Shown: positions 50,961 to 60,430, numbered from the stretch's first letter. The stretch: 64,000 bases of DNA from Pokkaliibacter sp. MBI-7 (GCF_029846635.1 NZ_JARVTG010000001.1:3081501-3145500), one strand, 5' to 3'. A program made the numbers and translations. Notes: a model not told the origin generated them from the sequence alone.

Positions 50961-53009
50961 CTACAGGTCTTTGACCAGGCGCAGGGCATCGTAGATCGCG
51001 GCGTGGGTATTGCGTGCCGCCACCGCATCACCGATGCGGAACAGCTGGAACTGGCCGTCACCGTTGCTGCGCAGGGTCTGTGGCTGACCGGCAATCAGCT
51101 GGCCGTAGTCGACTTCGCCACGATTACCCGATAGCGGCCGCAGCTCGAAATACAGCTCGTCCAGCGGCAGGGTGCCGTGGTTGACCACCACCTGATCCAC
51201 CAGCCGGGTCTGGCTGAAGTCACGCTGGCCATCGTTGTAATCACTGTCAATCAGGGCGGCCAGCTGGTTGCCTTCGCGGTATACCTGCTGCAGGCGATAG
51301 GTGACGGTGAAGGTCACCTGCTGTTGCTGCAGGGTGCGCAGATAAGGCACCAGATTCATCCCCATCACTTCCGGCGCAAAGCTGCGGTCGGGGGTCATGA
51401 TTTCCAGCCGGGCCCCGCTGCTGGCAATGACCTCGGCGGCCTGCAGCGCGGCATGGTCACCGGCATCGTCGAACAGCAGCACATTGCGGCCGGGTTTGAC
51501 GTCGCCGGAAATAATATCCCATGCCGATACCACCAGTTCGCTGCCACGCTCCACCACTTCGGTATTGGGGTAGCCGCCCGTGGCGATGATCACCACATCG
51601 GGTTGCTCCGCCAGTACGGTGTCTGCTTCGGCCCAGGTATTGAAGTGGAAGCGTACGCCGAGCGCCTCGCACTGGCTCTGGCGCCAGTCGATCAGACTGA
51701 TCATTTCATGTCGGCGCGGGCTTTGGGCGGTCAGCCGGACCTGCCCACCGGCATCGCTGGCGGCTTCAAACACGATCACCTCATGGCCCCGCTCGGCCGC
51801 TACCCGCGCCGCTTCCAGCCCGCCGGGGCCGGCACCGACCACCACCACCCGCTTGCGCGTGGCAGCTTTGGCAATGTCGTGGGGCATGGTCAGCTCACGG
51901 CCGGTGGCGGGGTTGTGAATGCAGTAGGCCGCGCCGCCCTGATAGATGCGGTCAAGGCAGTAGTTGGCGCCGACACAGGGGCGAATGCTGTCTTCCTGTC
52001 CGGCGATGATCTTGCGCACGATGTGGGGGTCGGTCATGTGCGCACGGGTCATACCGACTATATCCACCTTGCCGCTGGCGATGGCATAACGGGCGGTGGC
52101 GACATCAGGAATCTTGGCCGCATGAAAGGTGGGGAAGTCAGTCGCACTGCGGATGTCCCCGGCAAAGTCCAGATGGGGCGAGTTGCGCATGCCCTGAATG
52201 GGGATCACATCCGTCAGCCCGGCATCGGTGTCGATATGCCCACGAATCACATTGAGAAAGTCGACCATGCCGCTGTCTTTCAGGCGCCGGGAGATGGCCA
52301 TCCCGTCGTCACGGTTCAGCCCGCCTGCCAGCATTTCATCGGCCACGTAGCGTACGCCGACAATAAATTCGCTGCCCACCCGCTGGCGGATCGCCCTGAG
52401 CACGTCAAAGGTGAAGCGCAGGCGGTTGTCGAGATCGCCGCCGTACGGCGCGTCGAGGGTATTGGTCAGCGGCGACCAGAACTGATCCATCAGGTGGCCA
52501 TAGGCTTCCAGCTCAATGCCGTCCAGCCCGGCGGCCTGCATCCGTTCGGCGGCATCGGCGTAGTCGCTGATGATGCGCTGAATGTCCCAGTCTTCCAGCC
52601 GTTTGGGAAAGGCACGGTGAGCCGGTTCGCGTTTGTGTGAGGGTGATACCACCGGCAGCCAGTCACCTTTGTCCCAGCGGGTGCGGCGACCCAGATGGGT
52701 CAGCTGGATCATGACCGCGGCACCGTGCTCATGGCATTCATCGGTCAGTGCCCTGAGCCAGGGAACGACCTCATCCTTGTAAGCGAGGATGTTGTTGAAG
52801 GCCGGTGGGCTGTCGCGGGAGATAGCTGCCGAACCTGCCGTCATGGTCAGGGCGACCCCGGCTTTGGCGCGCTCCACATGGTAGGCGCGGTAACGCTCCT
52901 TCGGCATGCCGTCATCGGGGTAAGCCGGTTCATGGGAGGTAATCATGATGCGGTTGCGCAAGCGCAGGTGCTTGAGCTGATAGGGCTGCAGCAGGGGATC
53001 GTTGGACAT
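50961..53009 (-). CDS. TMADH-family flavoprotein, N-methylproline/dimethylglycine demethylase-like
   Basis: A 682-residue enzyme. The N-terminal Old Yellow Enzyme barrel binds FMN (MIQLTHLGRRTRW, AYGHLMDQFWSPLTN). An Fe-S Cys segment CVGANYCLDRIYQGG follows near residue 345, then FAD/NAD domains with VVVVGAGPGGLEAARV. In trimethylamine dehydrogenase the Fe-S stretch reads C-x-x-C-x-x-C; here the middle Cys is Ala, as in the DgcA/StcD-type demethylases. The best guess is N-demethylation of N-methylproline or dimethylglycine, giving formaldehyde. It is divergent from the TetR-P5CR-like-ABC operon. The substrate is inferred. Confidence 0.82.
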   Translation of the reverse strand: MSNDPLLQPYQLKHLRLRNRIMITSHEPAYPDDGMPKERYRAYHVERAKAGVALTMTAGSAAISRDSPPAFNNILAYKDEVVPWLRALTDECHEHGAAVMIQLTHLGRRTRWDKGDWLPVVSPSHKREPAHRAFPKRLEDWDIQRIISDYADAAERMQAAGLDGIELEAYGHLMDQFWSPLTNTLDAPYGGDLDNRLRFTFDVLRAIRQRVGSEFIVGVRYVADEMLAGGLNRDDGMAISRRLKDSGMVDFLNVIRGHIDTDAGLTDVIPIQGMRNSPHLDFAGDIRSATDFPTFHAAKIPDVATARYAIASGKVDIVGMTRAHMTDPHIVRKIIAGQEDSIRPCVGANYCLDRIYQGGAAYCIHNPATGRELTMPHDIAKAATRKRVVVVGAGPGGLEAARVAAERGHEVIVFEAASDAGGQVRLTAQSPRRHEMISLIDWRQSQCEALGVRFHFNTWAEADTVLAEQPDVVIIATGGYPNTEVVERGSELVVSAWDIISGDVKPGRNVLLFDDAGDHAALQAAEVIASSGARLEIMTPDRSFAPEVMGMNLVPYLRTLQQQQVTFTVTYRLQQVYREGNQLAALIDSDYNDGQRDFSQTRLVDQVVVNHGTLPLDELYFELRPLSGNRGEVDYGQLIAGQPQTLRSNGDGQFQLFRIGDAVAARNTHAAIYDALRLVKDL

Positions 53010-53081
53010 CGTCGGCGCTCCTCAATGTCACTGTTCCGCGATAACCAGAATGGGGTGGTGATTAACGCTAGAGCACTATGT

Positions 53082-53131
53082 ACACATGTGTCAATTTTAT
53101 GTTCATGGGTGTACTTGATAAAAGCACCCAT
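53082..53131. promoter_or_regulatory. Candidate operators in the demethylase-TetR gap
   Basis: Two dyads lie between the divergent starts: ACACATGTGT at 53082-53091, and ATGGGTG (53105-53111) with CACCCAT (53125-53131). TGTAC occurs near each. The TetR protein encoded next door would be the natural ligand. Nothing beyond symmetry and position supports this. Confidence 0.5.
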
Positions 53132-53214
53132 GTACATTTCCCTCATGTCAACATGACCCCAGAAAGAGTGAGCACGCCTCTGGCGATGCTGACACCACAA
53201 CGAGAACGACCTTC

Positions 53215-53916
53215 ATGCCTGAACTGGATAACCCCGATACTGCCGCCGCCAGTAGCGCCACTGCGACGGCCAGCGCACTGCCTGACAGTGGCTGGCGTGG
53301 CTCGGCAGAGCTGTGGTTGCAGGCGGCCTATGACAGCCTGATCGAGGCCGGTATCGAAGCGGTACGCATCATGCCGCTGGCCAAGAAACTCAACCTGTCA
53401 CGCACCAGCTTCTACTGGTTTTTCAAGGACCGGGATGCCCTGCTGACCGGCCTGCTGGCGCAGTGGCGGCAGCGTAATACCGACAATCTGATCGGCCAGA
53501 CCCAGGCCTATGCCGAGAGTGTCGCCGAGGCCGTCCTCAATGTGTTCGACTGCTGGCTCGACCAGCAGCTGTTTGATGCCCAGTTTGAGTTTGCCGTGCG
53601 CTCCTGGGCGCTGCAGTCACCTGAGGTGGCGGCGCAGGTGGCGGCTGCCGATGAAGCTCGGCTGGCCGCCCTGCGGCAGATGTTTGAACGCTTCGGTATG
53701 GATGCGCTGGCCGCCGATGTGCGCGCCCGCACCGTCTACCTGACGCAGATTGGCTATATCTCGATGAAGACCAGCGAAGCGCTGGCGATCCGTATGCAGC
53801 GTATTGCCGACTATGTGCAGATTTTCACTGGCAGTCGTGCCGAAGCCCGAGAGCTGCAGCGTTTTTACGCCCGCCATGGCTTTCAGCCAGCGGCGGACGC
53901 AGGGCAGGGCGTATGA
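53215..53916 (+). CDS. TetR/AcrR family regulator
   Basis: A 233-residue regulator. After a Ser/Ala-rich tail of about 25 residues the TetR helix-turn-helix reads AAYDSLIEAGIEAVRI, then AKKLNLSRTSFYWFFKDRDALLTGLL, with the usual Y-W-F-F-x-x-x-x-x-L end. The C-terminal ligand domain is helical. It overlaps the next gene's ATG by four bases (ATGA) and lies opposite the demethylase gene. It probably senses a betaine or its breakdown product and controls both transcripts. Confidence 0.88.
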   Translation: MPELDNPDTAAASSATATASALPDSGWRGSAELWLQAAYDSLIEAGIEAVRIMPLAKKLNLSRTSFYWFFKDRDALLTGLLAQWRQRNTDNLIGQTQAYAESVAEAVLNVFDCWLDQQLFDAQFEFAVRSWALQSPEVAAQVAAADEARLAALRQMFERFGMDALAADVRARTVYLTQIGYISMKTSEALAIRMQRIADYVQIFTGSRAEARELQRFYARHGFQPAADAGQGV

Positions 53917-54779
53917 GCTGGCAACCGGCGCGGGTGGGCATTATTGGTGGCAATGGCTGGCTGGGCAGAGCGATGGCCAGTGCCATGCTGAGCAGTGGCA
54001 AGGTGCGGGCGGAACAGCTGTGGCTGTCGGCCAGAACGCTGCCGGCACAGCCGCAGGTGGACGGTCAGGCGGTGTACTGGACGACTGATAACGCGCATCT
54101 GCTGGCACACTGCGATGCCGTCATTCTGGCACTGCGCCCGCAGGATTTTCTGGCCCTCTCGCTGCGTGCTGAAAACACCCTGCTGATTTCCGTTATGGCC
54201 GCTATTTCTACCGCCGAACTGAGCGCCCGCACGGCGTGCAAAACGGTAGTGCGCTGTATGCCCAACGCGGCCATTGCCATCAGGCGTTCCTACAGCCCCT
54301 GGCGGGCAACGGCAGAGGTATCCACTGAGCAAAAGGGTTGGGTGCAGGAATTGTTGTCGTGCTGGGGCACGGAGGACGAGCTGGAGGAGGAGGCTCATTT
54401 CGATTATCTGACCGGCCTTTGTGGCAGCGGACCGGCTTTTCCGGCGTTGCTCGGACGGGCTATGTGTGAGCATGCACTGTCAAGAGGACTGCCAGAGCAT
54501 GTCGTAAACAGAGCAGTGGAGGGCGTTTTGACCGGCGCATCAGGGCTGCTGGGGGGGCAGAATGAAAGACCAGCTGAGGTTGTGCAGCGTTTCCTCGACT
54601 ACCGGGGGACGACAGCCGCAGCACTGATAACAATGATCCATGAAGGATTCGAGCAGGCCATCCATCACGGCCTGCAGGCGGCAGAACAGGCCGCTTTCAA
54701 CATGCACCCAGAAGAAATGAACAGCAGAACACCTGACAGCGTTCCCGAGGGAGCGCCCCGTACCCCGGGAGACAGCTGA
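53913..54779 (+). CDS. Pyrroline-5-carboxylate reductase-like protein
   Basis: A 288-residue ProC-family protein. The dinucleotide loop VGIIGGNGWLGRAMA opens it; MPNAAIAIR, TGLCGSGPAFPALL and the C-terminal helical dimer domain (FLDYRGTTAAALITMIHEGF) correspond to P5CR, although the usual G-G-T-T is R-G-T-T. A polar tail of about 30 residues is extra. Lying between a betaine demethylase and a betaine ABC importer, it may handle a proline-derived imine or ketimine. It supports proline betaine as the pathway substrate, as inference. Confidence 0.8.
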   Translation: MSWQPARVGIIGGNGWLGRAMASAMLSSGKVRAEQLWLSARTLPAQPQVDGQAVYWTTDNAHLLAHCDAVILALRPQDFLALSLRAENTLLISVMAAISTAELSARTACKTVVRCMPNAAIAIRRSYSPWRATAEVSTEQKGWVQELLSCWGTEDELEEEAHFDYLTGLCGSGPAFPALLGRAMCEHALSRGLPEHVVNRAVEGVLTGASGLLGGQNERPAEVVQRFLDYRGTTAAALITMIHEGFEQAIHHGLQAAEQAAFNMHPEEMNSRTPDSVPEGAPRTPGDS

Positions 54780-54836
54780 GGCGGTGCCGCTGACTTCCTG
54801 ACCCTCGCTACGCACCGCGCCACGAAGGAACAGGAT

Positions 54837-55850
54837 ATGAAGCAACTGGTTAAGAAGCAGTTTGTCGTCCCTACTTGCCTGGCCATGGCACTGATGGGGG
54901 CTTCGGCCGTATCCCAGGCGGCTGAGTGTGGTGATGTGACCATCGCCAACATGAACTGGCAGTCCGCTGAAGTACTCGCCAATATCGATAAGTTCATCCT
55001 CAATAAAGGCTATGGCTGCCATGCCGAGCTGATTGTGGGTGACACCGTTCCCACCATTACTTCCATGACCGAAAAGGGCCAGCCGGATATCGCTCCGGAA
55101 GGCTGGGTCGATCTGATTCCTGATGTGGTAAAACGTGGCCTTGATGAGGGCAAGCTGGTCGTTACCTCCAAAGCGTTGTCCGATGGCGGTAATCAGGGCT
55201 GGTGGATTCCTAAGTACATTGCCGATGCCCATCCCGATATCAAAACCATTCAGGACATGCTGAAGCATCCTGAACTGTTCCCTTCGCCTGAAAATCCCAA
55301 ACACGGTGCTATCTACAATGGCCCACAGGGCTGGGGTGGCACGGTAGTCACGTCGCAGCTGTACAAGGCCTACGGTGCTGAAAAAGCCGGTTTTGATCTG
55401 ATTGATACCGGTTCTGCCGCGGGTCTTGATGGTTCCATCGCCAAGGCTTACGAACGCAAGGAAGGCTGGGTTGGCTACTACTGGGCGCCCACAGCGCTGC
55501 TGGGTAAATACGAAATGGTCAAGCTGGGCCATGGCGTGCCGCTCGACAAAGCCGAATGGAAACGCTGCAACACGGTAGCCGACTGTGCTGATCCCAAGCC
55601 TAATGACTGGCCGGTGGACAGTGTCGAAACCCTGGTCACCAAAGGCTTTGCTGACCGCGCAGGCGATGCCATGGTCTATCTGCAGGCCCGAAGCTGGCCG
55701 AGCAGCACGGTCAACAAGCTGCTGGCCTGGATGAGTGACAATCAGGCCACCGGTGAGGAAGGCGCTGAATACTTCCTCAAGAACAATCCGGACATCTGGA
55801 GCAAATGGGTCTCTCCCGAAGTGGCCGAGAAGGTGAAGTCAGCACTCTGA
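54837..55850 (+). CDS. Quaternary-amine ABC binding protein (OpuAC/HutX-like)
   Basis: A 337-residue periplasmic binding protein. The signal peptide ends near SAVSQAAE. The mature chain has VTIANMNWQSAEVLANI, DIAPEGWVD, GYYWAPTALLGKY and the W-rich residues that cage trimethylammonium groups in betaine-binding proteins. It is most like the HutX/choline-proline betaine branch. AAGGAA lies before ATG 54837. First gene of the importer trio; the permease and ATPase follow directly. Confidence 0.9.
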   Translation: MKQLVKKQFVVPTCLAMALMGASAVSQAAECGDVTIANMNWQSAEVLANIDKFILNKGYGCHAELIVGDTVPTITSMTEKGQPDIAPEGWVDLIPDVVKRGLDEGKLVVTSKALSDGGNQGWWIPKYIADAHPDIKTIQDMLKHPELFPSPENPKHGAIYNGPQGWGGTVVTSQLYKAYGAEKAGFDLIDTGSAAGLDGSIAKAYERKEGWVGYYWAPTALLGKYEMVKLGHGVPLDKAEWKRCNTVADCADPKPNDWPVDSVETLVTKGFADRAGDAMVYLQARSWPSSTVNKLLAWMSDNQATGEEGAEYFLKNNPDIWSKWVSPEVAEKVKSAL

Positions 55851-55989
55851 TTTCTCTGCCAGTGGACTCGGGTCTGACGCGGACCCGATCCTGCCGTCAC
55901 CCTGTTATGGCTGACGGCCTTTGCTGCATAGCCGGTGGGCCTGCGTGGCCTGCCGACCAACCCGGAACGCTTGGGTGGAGTACCTCACC

Positions 55990-56880
55990 ATGGCCAATTG
56001 GTTAGCTGACTTTCCGCATCTTGATTCAGAGCTGCTGAGAGCACTTAAAAAAACCATCGATGAAGGATTTAGGGCGTTTACCCGCGCCTATGGTGATGCC
56101 ATCGAGTCTTTCTTTGATCCGCTGCACTTCTTTCTGGTGCATGCCGAACGCTTTATGACCGAAACCCCCTGGCCCATCATTCTCTGTCTGGTGGCACTGG
56201 TGTCGTGGCTGGCCAGTCGCAACTGGAAGATTGTTGTCAGTGCAGTGGCTATCCTGCTGGCGATCGGCTTCCTCGATATGTGGGAAGACACCATGAAGAC
56301 CATTTCGATGATCTTCGTCTGTACCGTGCTGTCGATTCTGGTCGGCATACCCATCGGTATTGCTATGGCCCGTTCCAGTCGCATGCAGAAGATCGTCAAT
56401 CCGATTCTCGACGTGATGCAGACCATGCCGAGCTTCGTCTATCTCATCCCGGTGGTGATGCTGCTGGGGATTGGCAAGGTGCCGGGGCTGATTGCCGTGG
56501 TGATTTATGCCATCCCGCCGGTCATCCGCCTGACCAATCTGGGCATCCGGCTGGTCGACAAAGACGTGCTGGAAGCCGCCGATGCCTTTGGTGCTTCGCC
56601 CTGGCAGCGTCTGACCAAGGTACAGATGCCGCTGGCGCTGCCGACCATCATGGCCGGTATTAACCAGACCATCATGATGGCGCTGGCGATGGTGGTAATT
56701 GCGTCGATGATCGGCGTGCAGGGCCTCGGCCAGCCGGTGCTGAAGGCCATCGCCAACCAGTATTTCACTCTCGGTATCTTTAACGGGCTGGCTATTGTCG
56801 GTATCGCTATCATCTTTGATCGTGTCAGTCAGGCCTATGGCAAGCGGCTGCAGAAACATCTGGAGGTCGTCCATGGCTGA
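55990..56880 (+). CDS. Quaternary-amine ABC permease (ProW/HutW-like)
   Basis: A 296-residue inner-membrane permease starting at ATG 55990 (GGAG nine bases upstream). About six to seven helices are predicted, and the EAA-like loop is VLEAADAFGASPWQRLTKVQMPLALP. QTMPSFVYLIPVVMLLGIG is characteristic of betaine permeases. Its stop overlaps the ATPase start by eight bases, so the two are translationally coupled. Confidence 0.92.
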   Translation: MANWLADFPHLDSELLRALKKTIDEGFRAFTRAYGDAIESFFDPLHFFLVHAERFMTETPWPIILCLVALVSWLASRNWKIVVSAVAILLAIGFLDMWEDTMKTISMIFVCTVLSILVGIPIGIAMARSSRMQKIVNPILDVMQTMPSFVYLIPVVMLLGIGKVPGLIAVVIYAIPPVIRLTNLGIRLVDKDVLEAADAFGASPWQRLTKVQMPLALPTIMAGINQTIMMALAMVVIASMIGVQGLGQPVLKAIANQYFTLGIFNGLAIVGIAIIFDRVSQAYGKRLQKHLEVVHG

Positions 56881-57955
56881 AGCAACACCGGGGCTGGGTA
56901 TTGAAATCCGCCATCTGTACAAGGTGTTCGGCAGGGACCCGGTTGGCCATGTCGAGCTGGCCAAACAGGGCATCAGCAAAACCGAACTGAACGAAAAGTA
57001 CGGCCATGTGCTGGGCCTGCGCGACATCAGCATCAGCATGCCGGCCGGAGGTATTCAGGTGATCATGGGGCTGTCCGGCTCCGGCAAGTCGACACTGATC
57101 CGTCATATCAACCGGCTGATCGAGCCGACCGCCGGTGAGGTGCTGATCGGCGGTCAGGACGTGGTGAAGATGGATGAACAGGCGCTGCGCGAGTTCCGTC
57201 GCCATCAGACCGCCATGGTGTTCCAGAAATTTGCTCTGCTGCCTCACCGCACGGTACTGGAGAACACGGTGTTTGGTCTGGAGATTCAGGGCAAGCCGCG
57301 CAGTGCGCAGGAACAGGCCGCACGCTACTGGATTGAGCGGGTTGGCCTCAAGGGCTTTGAAGACAGCTATCCCAATCAGCTGTCCGGCGGCATGCAGCAG
57401 CGTGTCGGGCTGGCGCGGGCGCTGGCCAACGATGCACCTATCCTGCTGATGGACGAAGCCTACTCGGCACTGGATCCGCTGATTCGGGTGGACATGCAGA
57501 CGGTGTTGCTGGATCTGCAGAAGGAAATCCGCAAGACCATCGTCTTTATCACCCACGATCTGGATGAAGCCCTGCGTCTGGGGGATCGCATTGCCATTCT
57601 GCGCGACGGTGAAGTGATCCAGCAGGGCAGCAGTCAGGAGATCGTGCTCAATCCCGCCGATGAATACATCGCCAACTTTGTTAAAGAAGTGAACCGGGGC
57701 CGGGTGGTGCAGGTGGAGGCCATCATGCAGCCGCTGTCTGCCGGTGTGACGCCGAACGTCACCGCCGCCGCAGGGACCACACTGGAAGAGGCCATGAGCC
57801 TGCTGTCAGCGGCGCAGAGCTATGAGCTGGCAGTGGTCGATGACAACGGCAGCAGGCTGGGCATGGTCGATATGCAGGGCATCATGGCGGCTATTTCCCG
57901 CAGTGAGGCGCCTCGGTCAGCCGCAAAACCAACGCTGGTGAAGCATGTCGGTTAA
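56873..57955 (+). CDS. Quaternary-amine ABC ATPase (ProV/HutV-like)
   Basis: A 360-residue ATPase. The Walker A loop is GLSGSGKST, the Q-loop is in VFQKFALLPHRTV, the signature is LSGGMQQRVG, Walker B is LLMDEAYSALD and the switch His is in FITHDLDEAL. A C-terminal extension of about 90 residues has the two-part pattern of a CBS-like domain (LEEAMSLLSAAQSYELAVVD). The start ATG 56873 has GGAGG six bases upstream. The N-terminal GISKTELNEKYGHVLGL region is the ProV/HutV hallmark. Confidence 0.92.
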   Translation: MAEATPGLGIEIRHLYKVFGRDPVGHVELAKQGISKTELNEKYGHVLGLRDISISMPAGGIQVIMGLSGSGKSTLIRHINRLIEPTAGEVLIGGQDVVKMDEQALREFRRHQTAMVFQKFALLPHRTVLENTVFGLEIQGKPRSAQEQAARYWIERVGLKGFEDSYPNQLSGGMQQRVGLARALANDAPILLMDEAYSALDPLIRVDMQTVLLDLQKEIRKTIVFITHDLDEALRLGDRIAILRDGEVIQQGSSQEIVLNPADEYIANFVKEVNRGRVVQVEAIMQPLSAGVTPNVTAAAGTTLEEAMSLLSAAQSYELAVVDDNGSRLGMVDMQGIMAAISRSEAPRSAAKPTLVKHVG

Positions 57956-58088
57956 CACCGTTTTCACCTGATCGTGGTGAGTGGCTCAGTCTGCTCACCC
58001 TGTGTAACGCGGCAGCAGGACGCTGCCGTCTGCCTGTTAACCCGCTGACGCTGCCCCATCCGGCGTCAGTTTCTTCTGCATACCCCCA

Positions 58089-58676
58089 CTACTGACGGTT
58101 GCCCGGGCGCCATACTTTCAGCCAGCGGGGTAGCATGGTTTCCAGCACCTGATCCTGCAGGATCACATGGTGATAGATAGCCGCCACGGCGTGCAGCCCG
58201 GCCAGCCACAGAATGGCATCCCCCAGCCAGGTATGAATCTCCGCAATGCTCTGACCCAGCTCGTGGGCGTCGCCAAACAGCGCGGGCAGCTCCACGCCTC
58301 CCAGCAGAATGATCGGATGGTTGCCCAGCCAGGCGCCGGCGATGGCCGTCATCGGCACCGCGAACAGCAACAGGTAAAGCAGCCCCTGCACGGACTTGGC
58401 GCCGATATGCAGCAGACGTGAGACGGCCTGTTGCGCAGGGCGGCTGTCCAGACGCATCCAGATCACCCGGATAATGGCCAGCACAAAGACCGCCATGCCC
58501 AGGGTTTCATGCAGTTGCCGGTCAAAGTCGCGACTGGCGGCATAGACGCGCTGTTCCGGGCCACCCAGACCAGTGCTGAAGGCGGCCAGTACCAGAATGG
58601 CAGTCAGCCAGTGCAGCAGCTGGGCAAAACCGCCGAAACGGTCAGTGGCTTTGAGTGGGGTTGAGGTTGTGTTCAT
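58089..58676 (-). CDS. Cytochrome b561
   Basis: A 195-residue four-helix inner-membrane dihaem b protein. Haem His candidates: H in QLLHWLTAI, LHETLGMAV, EIHTWLGDA and GLHAVAAIYHHVI. The start ATG 58676 has AAGGA eight bases upstream. It moves electrons between quinol and a periplasmic partner in related proteins. Single gene, converging on the betaine ATPase gene; no periplasmic partner such as YceI is adjacent. Confidence 0.9.
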   Translation of the reverse strand: MNTTSTPLKATDRFGGFAQLLHWLTAILVLAAFSTGLGGPEQRVYAASRDFDRQLHETLGMAVFVLAIIRVIWMRLDSRPAQQAVSRLLHIGAKSVQGLLYLLLFAVPMTAIAGAWLGNHPIILLGGVELPALFGDAHELGQSIAEIHTWLGDAILWLAGLHAVAAIYHHVILQDQVLETMLPRWLKVWRPGNRQ

Positions 58677-59064
58677 CGTGATCGTCCTTTGATGTGGGGG
58701 CATGCTGTTCAGTCTGACAGAAAGCGATGACGATCATCGGTTCTGCACGACTGCAAATAAGGATTGTTACGTCAGGTGGGTTGCACTGCGTTGACATTCT
58801 TTCAAGCCTAGAAAATATCCGGCGGCTTTGCTGCGATAGATGATAAAATGTTGCGGTTTTTTTCCTGATCTGTTCGGGATCATGAAAAAACCGACTTCTC
58901 CGTTTGGGAAATCACCAGAGAACAACTACAAGACCCTGGTATTTCAGCCTCGTAACAGAGGTGTGTTGCTGATGAGTGCTGTTTTCCAAATCGCCGCCCG
59001 GCGGCCATTTCGAAAACCGTTTTCAACCTTCAACCCCTTATAAAACTTACGGAGAAACCCAACC
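58677..59064 (+). promoter_or_regulatory. Long 5' leader with promoter before the Na+/H+ antiporter gene
   Basis: TTGACA at 58791-58796 followed after 16-17 bases by AAATAT-type -10 at about 58813-58819 is a good sigma-70 promoter, giving a leader of about 240 bases. The leader has a long imperfect hairpin: CGGTTTTTT (58854-58862) with AAAAAACCG (58885-58893), and inside it TGATC (58866-58870) with GATCA (58878-58882). A second short GC hairpin lies near 58995. Such a leader is longer than usual and could carry ion- or pH-responsive control. Confidence 0.55.
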
Positions 59065-60399
59065 ATGAATGCCTGGTATTTCCTCTGCTTTCTGTCGGCA
59101 GTGGCCATCTTCATTGCCTTTGCCAACCAGTATCTGCTACGCCTGCAGACTACCATTGCCATCACCACCGGCTCGGTGGCGATGTCGGTATTACTGATGG
59201 TGCTGGTCAAGTTTGCCGGTAACGATGTGGCCGAGTACATCACCCAGGCCATTGGTGGTCTCAACTTCAACCTGCTGCTGCTCAAGGGCATGCTCGGCTT
59301 CCTGCTGTTTGCCGGGGCGCTGGAGATCGACCTGCATCTGCTGCGCCATCAGCGCTGGGAAATCACCATCATGGCACTGGGGTCGACCCTGCTGTCGACG
59401 GTGCTGATCGGCTACGGCTGCTACTTCGTGCTGGATCTGCTCGGCTATCCGCTGCCGCTGGTGTACTGCATGCTGTTCGGCGCCCTGATCAGCCCCACCG
59501 ACCCTATTGCGGTGCTGGCCATCATCAAGAAAATGCATGCGCCGGACCGCATTTCGGTGCAGGTGGAAGGGGAATCCCTGTTTAACGACGGCGTCGGTCT
59601 GGTGGTGTTCACCACGGTGTTTGCCGTGGCCTTCTCCGGTGAAGCGCCGACCTTTGGTGGCGTGGCTGAGCTGTTTCTGGTCGATGCCGTTGGCGGCATC
59701 CTGTTTGGCGCGGTACTGGCTGCCGTGGCCCACTGGCTGATCTGTCGCAGCAATGACCCGAGCATCGAGCTGCTGATTACCCTGTGTATTCCCACCGCGG
59801 GCTATGCGCTGGCCAACATGCTGGATATTTCCGGCCCGCTGGCGATGGTAGTGGCCGGTATCGTGATCGGTAATGTGACCCGTGGCGTAGGCTTCTCCAA
59901 GCACAGTCAGGAAACCCTGTCGCATTTCTGGCATACCGTCGATGCCTTCCTCAACGCTCTGCTGTTCCTGCTGATCGGTCTGCTGCTGGTGGTGATGCCG
60001 GTGACCTGGGCGGAAGTGGGTCTTGGCCTGCTGATGATCCCGCTGGTGCTGGCGGCACGCTTTATCAGCGTGGCCTTGCCCTATGTCGGCTTCCGCAAGT
60101 TCCGTCAGTACGATGCCCACTCGGTGAAGATCCTGACCTGGGGCGGTTTGCGTGGCGGTCTGGCACTGGCCATGGCGGCATCCATTCCTGAACATGCGGT
60201 GAAGATCGAGGGTGTCGACTTCCATACGCTGGTGCTGATGATGACCTACGTGGTGGTGATCTTCTCTATCGTGGTGCAGGGCTCCACTATTGCGCCGATG
60301 ATTCAGGCCAGTATCGAAGCCGGGCGCGAACCCATTGATCCGGAGCTGCTGGCAGCGGAAGAGGCGGTGGCCAAGCTGTCGCACTCGGTCAGTAAGTGA
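59065..60399 (+). CDS. Na+/H+ (or K+/H+) antiporter, CPA1/NhaP family
   Basis: A 444-residue inner-membrane antiporter with about 12 helices. Ion-binding motif GALISPTDPIAVLAI (Thr-Asp), then VEGESLFNDGVGLVVF (E-S-L-x-N-D), and LTWGGLRGGLALAMA, all NhaP/CPA1 hallmarks. The C-terminal cytoplasmic tail is short. It exports sodium or potassium in exchange for protons, important in salty or alkaline surroundings. ACGGAG lies before the ATG. A strong terminator follows at 60431-60467. Confidence 0.93.
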   Translation: MNAWYFLCFLSAVAIFIAFANQYLLRLQTTIAITTGSVAMSVLLMVLVKFAGNDVAEYITQAIGGLNFNLLLLKGMLGFLLFAGALEIDLHLLRHQRWEITIMALGSTLLSTVLIGYGCYFVLDLLGYPLPLVYCMLFGALISPTDPIAVLAIIKKMHAPDRISVQVEGESLFNDGVGLVVFTTVFAVAFSGEAPTFGGVAELFLVDAVGGILFGAVLAAVAHWLICRSNDPSIELLITLCIPTAGYALANMLDISGPLAMVVAGIVIGNVTRGVGFSKHSQETLSHFWHTVDAFLNALLFLLIGLLLVVMPVTWAEVGLGLLMIPLVLAARFISVALPYVGFRKFRQYDAHSVKILTWGGLRGGLALAMAASIPEHAVKIEGVDFHTLVLMMTYVVVIFSIVVQGSTIAPMIQASIEAGREPIDPELLAAEEAVAKLSHSVSK

Positions 60400-60430
60400 C
60401 GGCAGGCGGCGAACGCTGCGAAAACAGGTA

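Noticed and set aside
51177..52640. 487-codon plus-strand frame opposite the demethylase gene
   Set aside because: Antisense shadow of a clearly conserved flavoprotein; no ribosome-binding site or family.
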